Assembly: GCF_022829405.1 (NCBI RefSeq)
Contig: NZ_JAKSXW010000129.1
Span: 57,337 to 121,336, forward strand
DNA from: Methylobacterium sp. J-076
Lineage (GTDB): Bacteria; Pseudomonadota; Alphaproteobacteria; Rhizobiales; Beijerinckiaceae
Direction of reading: 5' to 3'
DNA length: 64,000 bases
Made by a program: the position numbers and the translations under genes. Every line of letters begins with the position of its first letter. The first letter of the stretch is position 1. Under the pieces are notes generated by a model, which worked only from the letters and a program-made list of their open reading frames with translations, ran no database searches and was not told where the DNA came from. This document shows, in pieces, positions 28,101-37,100 of the stretch.

Positions 28101-31100
28101 CGCCGCCGCCGAACAGGCCGAAGCCGGACGAGGAGGTGGAGACGGCCGCGCTGTGCCGGTCCTGGCCGCCGAGCAGGGCGAGGCTGCCGGCGGCGGTGAG
28201 GGCGAGGTCGCCCCCGGCGGTGAGGTGGCTGGCGGTGACGGTGAGGTCGGCCCCCGAGACGAGGGTGAGGGCGCCGCCGGCGGCGATCTCGGAGGCCTGG
28301 CTGGTGCTGTCGCTCCGGCTGGTGCGGGTGGTCTTCGAGGAGAACCAGCCGTCCTTGCGCGTCAGGCTGGTGGTGGTGGCGGTGTCGAGGGTGGCGGCGA
28401 TGGTGACCGGGCCGGCCGCCGTGAGCCGGGCGTCGCCCCCCGCGACGAGGGTCGAGCCGAGGACGGAGAGCGCGCCGCCGGCCTCGACGGTGAGATCCCC
28501 GCCCGCGGCCACGAGGCCGCCGGTGTTGAGGGTGGCGGTGGTGGCGATCCAGGCGTTCCTGCCGCCGACGAGGCCGGTGGTGGTGACGGCCTGCGCGGCG
28601 ATGAGGAGGTCGCCGCCGGCCTGGAGGGTGAGGTCGTGGGAGGCGGTGAGGGTGCCGCCGCGGTCGGTCAGGTCGCCGGTGGTGACGATGCTCAGGCTGT
28701 CGGCGCTGACGACGCCGCCTGCTTCCGGGCTCTGGCGTCCGGCGACGCCGGTGACGCGGCGCTCGTTGAGGAAGCTGCCGGCGTCGATGACGAGGGAGCC
28801 GGTGGCGAGGAGGTATCCCGTGTTGGTGGCGCGGTCGGCGCGGATGACGATGTCGCCGCCGGAGATCGTCCCCCCGGTGGTCTGTGTGTAGCGGGCGAGG
28901 TCGCCCGGGGGCAGGAGGAGGACGGGCACGAGGGCGCGCTGCCCCTCGACGACGCGGGCCTCGTACCAGAGCATCGGCGCGGCGACGGCGGCCTTCTGGG
29001 TGTCGGTGAGGGTGTCGCCGAGATGGATCTCGGGGTTGGCCTTCAGGTAGTCGACGGTGCCCTGGTAGAGGGCGTCGCGCTGCCGCTCGGGGTTCGTGTA
29101 GCGGGGATCGAGCAGGGCGCGTCCGGTCTGCTGGACGAGGGCTTGGCGGATGAGGGTCTGCTCGGTGGTGGGGTCGGCGAAGACGGTGAGGCTCTGGCGC
29201 GAACGGGCGTCGCCGACCTGATCCAGGATCCAGATTGGCGTCCGCTCGCCGGTTCCGGGAAGCGGGGCCCGGCGGAGATAGCCGATGCCGCCGGCCGTGC
29301 CGGGGCTGGCGATGGCCCGTCCGGATGGCGGGGTGACGCCGGCCGATCCGATCGCCGTGTCGGCGGGCGAGACGGGACGGGGGAAGGACCGCGCGTTCGG
29401 GCTGCCGATCCCCTCGCGGAGGAGGCGCCCGCCGGTGGCATCCGCCGCGAAGGGGGTGATGCCCAGCCGGTCGCCCGTGGCGTTCGCGGCCATCACGGCA
29501 CCGTTCAGACGGTCTCCGGCGGCATCCGCCGCGATGTGTGCGCCGGTGAGCCGGCCGGCGGTCGCATCCGTCGCGACGCGCGCGCCGTTCATGCCGCCGC
29601 CGGTCGCGTTGGCGACCACGTCGCGTCCGCTCAGCCTGTCGGCCGTCACATTCGGTGCCAGGGTTTCCGTCGAAGACAGGGGCGCCGTGGACGCCTTGTC
29701 CGGGCCGACATTCGGATCGCCGAGCGGACCGCCGCTCGACGCGGCGGCGATCGTTTGGCCGGTGGGGCTCTCGTTCGGCGCGGCGCGCTGCAGGGCGGCG
29801 CCCGTGGCCACGCTCCCGCCGCTGGCGGAGGCGGTGAGGTCGATGGTGCCGTTGGTCAGGCGCGGCGGGGGCGCGGTGACGGTTGTGCCGGTGAGCCCGT
29901 TGACGACGACGGCCGCATCGATCGTGACCGTTGGTCCGGTGATCGTGCCTGTATTGGTGAGGGTCGTGGCGACGATCCTGACGCCATTGTCCCCCTCCAA
30001 GAGGGCGGTGCTCTGTGTGGACCCGCTCTCCCAGCCCTCGATGATCACGCTGCCGAGGTTGGTGGAGCCGCCGACCTTGTACATGCGAAGATACGAGCCG
30101 GCCTTGCGGCTGCGGTTGTCGATCGTCCCCGCCTTGATCGCGAGGACACCGCCCGCGGTGATGATCGAGGCGTCGTTGAGGAGCGTATTGGCTTCAATCG
30201 ACATGTCGCCACCCCCGACGATTTGGGCGGCATCGGATGTCTCGGCGTATGTCGTGATGTTGTCCTGGTACTTCTCGGGCGACTTGGACGCATGGGTGCT
30301 CGGTGCGTGGATCGTCGTCGTTTGGGTTTGCGCTGTGCGCGTGTTGGTCAACGTCCCGCCGACCTTGATCCCGAGGGCGCCGTTCGCCTGGATGACGGAT
30401 GCGGTGTTGGTCAGATCGTGCGCGGCTTCGATCCACCCGTCGCCACGCGTGAAGATCTGGCCTCGACTGGCGGTCTGAGCGTTGCCGACGGCGATGCTGC
30501 CGCCGGAGATCAGCGTCAGATCATCGCGCGAGGCGATCGTCCCATCGACCACGACGTCGCCGCTCACGGACAGGGCGAGCTTGCCCTTCGCCGCTGTCAG
30601 GGTTTGGCCGGCGGCCACGGTGAGGCCCTGATTGGTCAGCGTGAGGCCGAGGTCGCCTCCGAACGAGAACTGACCGTGGGGGACGTCGTTGATGCCGAAC
30701 ACGTCGAGGTTGGTGGTCGCCGCACGGATCGCGGCGAGAGAACCGCCGGAGATCGAGGCATAGGATCCGTTGCCGAGGTTGCCCGTGACGGCGATCGCCA
30801 GGGTCGGCGCCGAGATGACCGCAGTGGCGGTGTCCGTGCCGGCATTGCCGAGCGAGGCACCCTGGATGACGAGGGTGTCGGCGGCGGAGATCGTCCCGGC
30901 ATTGCTGACGGCGCCGGCTAGCGTGATGCTGGCGATGGCGGCCGAAATCCCGCCGGTCGCGAGGTTGTCGAGCGACGCGCCCGTCGCCACGAGCGTGCCG
31001 TCCGCCGTGAGACGGCCTTCATTTTTGATGCCGCTTCCGACCGTGAGCGACAGATCTTTGGCGGAGACCGCGCCCTTGTTGCCGAATGCTCCATCGATCT

Positions 31101-34100
31101 TGATCGACAGGAAGTCGTCGGCCGCGATCGTGCCGACGTTGCTGGCATCGCCGGTGACGGAGAGCTTCGCCCCCTGGGACGCCAGACGCCCCGAAGCCTC
31201 GTTGGTGAAGGTTCCGGCCCCGACGTCGAGCGAGCCTCCTGCCGACATCTCTCCGGCATTCGACAGTCCGGTGGCCATCTTGACGGTCAGGTTTCGCGCG
31301 CGAAGAACGGAATTCGCCTGTCCTTCGTAGCTTTCGGCCCTGACCGAGCCATCGCTGCTGAAGGTCACCTGCCCGGCGTTGGTCAAGGCGTGCGTGAGCG
31401 TGATCGTGCCGACGCCGTTGGCCAGGACCTTGCCGGTATTCGCGAGGCTGACGGCGGAGAGGGCGAGATCGCCGGTCGACTCGATCTTGCCTTTGTTGAC
31501 GGCCGCGCCGCCGAGCGCGAGGCGCAGGGTGGCGCCCGCGATGCGTCCCCCCGTGCCGTTCTCGAAATCCCCGGCCTCCGCGTCGAGGCTCCCGCCCGAA
31601 ACGATCTGACCCAGGTTTCCGAGATGACCACTTCCGAGGCGCACCACCACGGAGCCGCCGCCCATCCGCGCGGCGTCGGACGCGCCTTCGTACCCGGCGG
31701 CCGTGAGGGTCAGCGCCCCCTTCGCGACGATGTCGCCGGTGGACGACACGATCCCGCCCGCGGTCAGCCCGACATCACCCTCCTGCGACGTGAGCCTGCC
31801 GGCGTTGTCGATCCGGCCCCCGACACTCAGCGTCACTGCATCGATGGCGCCGATTGTGCCCGTATTGCTCAGGTCGCCTCCGACCCCCACCGACAAGCTT
31901 CGCCCGACGATACTGCCGCCGTTGCTGAGAGCTCCCGTGAGCGTGACGGTGCCCGCGCCATTGGCCACGATCACGCCGGCGTTCGAGAGGCTGGGTGCCG
32001 TGATGGCGAGAGCGCCGGCCGCTTCGATCCGGCCCTTGTTGTCGGCCGCGCCGCCGAGGGCGAGGCGCATATCGGTGCCGGCGAAGCGTCCGTCGGCGCC
32101 GTTGTCGAAGGCCCCGGCCTCGACGTCGAGCACGGCGCCGGAGACGACCTGGCCGAGGTTCAGGAGGTGGCCGCTCCCGAGCCGCACGGTGACCGTGCCG
32201 CCGCCCATGCGCGCGGCCGACGAACCCGTCTCATAACCGGTCGCGGTGAGGGTGAGCGCGCCCTTCGCGACGATGTCGCCGGTGGACGACACGGTCCCGC
32301 CCGCCCGGAGCGCGAGGTCGCCCCCCTGCGCCAACAGGCTGCCGCCATTGTCGAGGCGTCCTGCTGCGGTGACGGTCAGGGTGGTGATGGCACCGACCGT
32401 GCCGGTGTTGGCGAGGTCGCCCCCCGTCTGCAGCGTCAGGCTTCGCCCGATGAGGCTGCCGCCGTTGGTCAAGGCGCCCGTGAGCGTGACGGTGCCCGCG
32501 CCATTGGCCACGATCACGCCGGCGTTCGACAGGCTGGTTGCCGTGAGGGCGAGATCGCCCGTGCCTTCGATCCTGCCCTTGTTGTCGGCCGCGCCGCCGA
32601 GTGCGAGGCGCATGGCGGTGCCGGCGATGCGCCCGTCGGCGCCGTTGTCGAAGGCCCCGGCCTCGACGTCGAGCGCGGCGCCGGAGACGACCTGGCCGAG
32701 GTTCAGGAGGTGGCCGCTGCCGAGGCGCACGGTGACCGTGCCGCCCCCCATGCGCGCGGTTGACGCGTTCGCCTCGTAGCCGGCGGCGGTGAGGGTGAGC
32801 GCGCCCTTCGCGACGATGTCGCCGGTGGACGACACGATCCCGCCCACCCGGAGCGCGAGGTCGCCCCCCTGCGCCAGCAGGCTGCCGCCGTTGGCGAGGC
32901 GTCCTGCTGCGGTGACGGTCAAGTCGGTGATGGCACCGATGGTCCCGGTGTTGGCGAGGTCGCCCCCCGTCTGCAGCGACAGGCTTCGCCCGATGAGGCT
33001 GCCGCCGTTGCTCAGCGCATCCGTCAGCGTGAGCGCGCCTGTCCCGTTGGCGAGGATGATGCCGGCGTTCGCGAGGCCGGCTGCCGTGAAGGCGAGATCG
33101 CCCGTGGCTTCGATGCGACCCTTGTTGCCGGCCGCACCGCCGAGCGCGAGGCGGATGTCGGTGCCGGCGAAGCGGCCGTCCGTCCCGTTGTCGAAGGCCC
33201 CGGCCTCGATGTCGAGCGCGGCGCCGGAGACGACCTGGCCGAGGTTCAGGAGGTGGCCGCTCCCGAGGCGCACGGTCACCGTGCTACCCCCCATGCGCGC
33301 GGCCGACGAGCCCGTCTCGTAGCCGGCGGCGGTGAGGGTGAGCGCGCCCTTCGCGACGATGTCGCCGGTGGACGACACGGTCCCGCCCGTCCGGAGCGCG
33401 AGGTCGCCCCCCTGCGCTAGGACCTTGCCGCCGTTGTCGATGCGGCCCGTGACCGTGATGGCCATATCATCGACGGCTCCGATCGCGCCCGTATTGCTCA
33501 GGTCGCCTCCGACCCCCACCGACAAGCTTCGCCCGACGACACTGCCGCCGTTGCTGAGAGCTCCCGTGAGCGTGACGGTGCCCGCGCCATTGGCCACGAT
33601 CACGCCGGCGTTCGAGAGGCTGGGCGCCGTGAAGGCGAGAGCGCCGGCCGCTTCGATCCGGCCCTTGTTGTCGGCCGCACCGCCGAGGGCGAGGCGCACA
33701 TCGGTGCCGGCGAAGCGGGCGTCCGTCCCGTTGTCGAAGGCCCCGGCCTCGACGTCGAGGGCGGCGCCGGAGACGACCTGGCCGAGGTTCAGGAGGTGGC
33801 CGCTCCCGAGGCGCACGGTGACCGTGCCGCCGCCCATGCGCGCGGCCGAAGAACCCGTCTCATAACCGGTCGCGGTGAGGGTGAGCGCGCCCTTCGCGAC
33901 GATGTCGCCGGTGGACGACACGATCCCAGTCGCACTCAGAGCAAGGTCGCCCCCCTGCGCCAGCAGGCTGCCGCCGTTGGCGAGGCGCCCGGCGGTGGCG
34001 ATCGTTAGGGTGGTGATGGCACCGATGGTCCCGGTGTTGGCGAGGTCGCCCCCCGTCTGCAGCGACAGGCTTCGCCCGACGACACTGCCGCCGTTGCTCA

Positions 34101-37100
34101 GGGCGCCCGTCAGCGTGAGCGTGCCTGTCCCGTTGGCGAGGGCGATGCCGGCGTTCGACAGGCTGGTTGCCGTGAGGACGAGATCGCCCGTGGCTTCGAT
34201 GCGACCCTTGTTGTCGGCCGCGCCGCCGAGCGCGAGGCGTATGCCGGTGCCGGCGATACGACCGTCGGTGCCGTTGTCGAAGGCCCCGGCCTCGACGTCG
34301 AGCGCGGCGCCGGAGACCAGTTGGCCGAGGTTCAGGAGGTGGCCGCCGCCGAGGCGCAGGGTCACCGTGCCGCCCCCCATGCGCGCGGCCGACGCGTTCG
34401 CCTCGTAGCCGGCGGCGGTGAGGGTGAGCGCGCCCTTCGCGACGATGTCGCCGGTGGACGACACGGTCCCGCCCGCGCGGAGCGCGAGGTCGCCCCCCTG
34501 CGCCAGAAGGCTGCCGCCGTTGGCGATCCGGCCTGCCGCCTCGACCGTCAGCGTGTCGAGGGCGCCGACCGCCCCGGTGTTGGCGAAGTCGCCACCGGCT
34601 CTCACGGCCAGGGTCTGGCCGAAAAGCCCCCCACCGTTGGCGAAGCCGCCGGCCGATCGGATCGCCAACGCCCCGTTGGTGAGGATGACCCCGGAGCTGG
34701 TGAGGCTGGCCGCGGTGAGGGCCAGATCGCCGGTCGCCTCGATGCGACCCCTGTTGTCCGCATCCCCGCTCAGCACGAGGCGGACGCTGGTGCCCGCGAG
34801 GCGGCCGTCCGCGCCGTTGTCGAAGGTACCCGCCTCGACGTCGAGGCCGCCGACCGCCACCAGCTGGCCGAGGTTGCCGACATGGCCGCCGTCGAGCCGC
34901 ACGCTCACGCTGTCGCCGGCCGTTCGTGACGCGACGGACGTGGCTTCGTAGCCGGCGGCGGCGAGGGACAGCGTCCCCTGAGCGATGATGTCGCCGGACG
35001 AGGCGACGACCCCGCCGGCACCGAGGGTCAGGCCGCCCCCATGGGCCAGGAGGCTGCCGGCATTGTCCACGCGTCCGCCGACATTCAGCGTCAGCGCTCC
35101 GAGGGCGCCGAGCGTCCCCCTGTTGGCGAGGTCGGTCCCGACCCGCATCGAAAGGCTCTGCGCGACGAGACGGCCAGCGTTCGCGAGGATGCCCGTGACG
35201 GCGACGGTGCCGATGCCATTGGAAAGGACCGTGCCGGAGCTGGTGAGGCTGGCCGCGGTGAGGGCCAGATCGCCGGTCGCCTCGATGCGTCCTGCATTCT
35301 TCGCCTCGCCGCCGAGCGCGAGGCGCACGCCCGTTCCCACGAGATGCCCGTCCGCGCCGTTGTCGAACGCGCCGGCCTCGACGTCGAGCGCGTTCGCCGA
35401 AACGATCTGGCCGAGGTTGAACAGAAGGCCGCCCAGACGCACGATCACCGTGTCGCCGCCCATCCGCGCAGCGGTGGAACCCGTCTCGTAGCCGGCGGCG
35501 GCGAGGGAGAGCGCTCCCTTCGCGATGATGTCGCCGCCGGAAGACACGACCCCGCCCGCGCCGAGGACGAGGTCCCCGCCCTGGGCGAGCAGCCGACCGG
35601 CATTGTCGACCCCGCCGCCGACGCTCACCCTCAGCGATTCCAGGGCGCCGATCATGCCGCCATTGGTGAGATCGCGTCCGACCCGAAGCGCCAAGCCTCG
35701 TCCGATGAGGCTGCCTGCGTTGTCGAGGTCACCCGAGACCGCGACGGTCCCGGTGCCGTTGGTGAGCACGATACCGGCATTGGCGAGGCTGGCTGCGGCG
35801 AAGGCGAGATCGCCCGTGGCCTCGATGCGTCCCCTGTTGATCGCTCCGTCGAAGGCGAGGCGCAGATCGGCACCCGAGAGCCGGCTGTCCGCGCCGCTGG
35901 CAAAGGCCCCCGCCACGACGTCGAGGGTGCCCGCAGAGACGACTTGGCCGAGGTTCAGCAGATGGCCGCGGCCGAGACGGACGGTCACCGTGTCCCCGCC
36001 CATCCGCGCGGCGGTCGAGCCTGCCTCGTAGCCGGCGGCGGCGAGGGAGAGCGCGCCCCTGGCGATGATGTCGCCGGTCGATGTGACGACACCGCCCGCG
36101 CGAAGCGCCACGTCGCGCTCCTGCGCCAGCAGGCTGCCGGCGTTGTCCACCCGGCCTCCGACGTCCGCATCCAGCGCTTCGACGGCGCCGATCATGCCGG
36201 CGTTGGCGAGGGCGCCCCCGACCTTCACGGACAATGTCTGGCCGATCAGGCTTCCACCGTTGGCGAAGGCGCCCGTGACGGCGACGATGGTGGAGCCGTT
36301 GGCGAGGATCACCCCGGAACTGAGGAGACTGGCGGCGGTCAGGGAGAGGTCGCCGGTGGCCTCGATATGCCCGGTGTTCTCCGCGCCGCCGCCGAGCGCC
36401 ACGCGCACGGTCGAACCCGCGAGGCGGCCGTGCGCCCCGTTGCCGAACGTGCCGGCCTCGATGTCGAGGGCGTTGGCCGAGACGAGTTGTCCGCGGTTCA
36501 GGAGAGGACCGCCGCCGAGGCGCACGGTGACGACGTCGCCGCCCATCCGCGCGGCGGCGGACGTGGCTTCGTAGCCGGCGGCGGCGAGGGACAGCGCGCC
36601 CTGGGCGATGATGTCGCCGGACGAGGAGACGAGCCCCCCCGCCGCCAGGGTGAGGTCGCCGCGCGCGATGAGGCTGCCGGCATTGTCGATGCGGCCATCG
36701 ACACGGATGTCCGTGGTCCGCGCCGCGATGAGGCCGGTCGTGGCGGCGGTGAAGGCACCACCGACCCGCACGACGATGCTCTCGTCGGCCTGGATGCGAC
36801 CGGAGGTGACGAGATCGCCCCCAACCACGAGATGCCCGGAGGCCGGTGCGGTCGGTTCGCCGGAGACGGCGAGGAGCGCACCCGTGTTGGTCAGGTTCCT
36901 TGCCGAGACGTCGAGGCCGCCGAGCGCGGCGACCGTGCCCGCATTGGTCAAGTCGCCGGTGGCGGCGAGGCGAACCACCGGGGCCGACAGGCCGGCATCC
37001 TCGCCCAGCGTGAGGGAGGCGGCATCGATGTCGATCCGCCGCGTGGCCGTCATCTGCCCGAGGCCGGCGAAATCGCCGACGACGGTGGCTGCGACCGTGT

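Noticed and set aside
27055..30921. Plus-strand open frame of 1288 codons opposite the CdiA-like gene
   Set aside because: Antisense shadow of the TpsA; composition is G/R/A/D-rich and there is no domain or good start.
31390..36850. CRISPR array
   Set aside because: Repeats are 540-549 bases, in frame and coding, with no short direct repeats and spacers and no cas genes.
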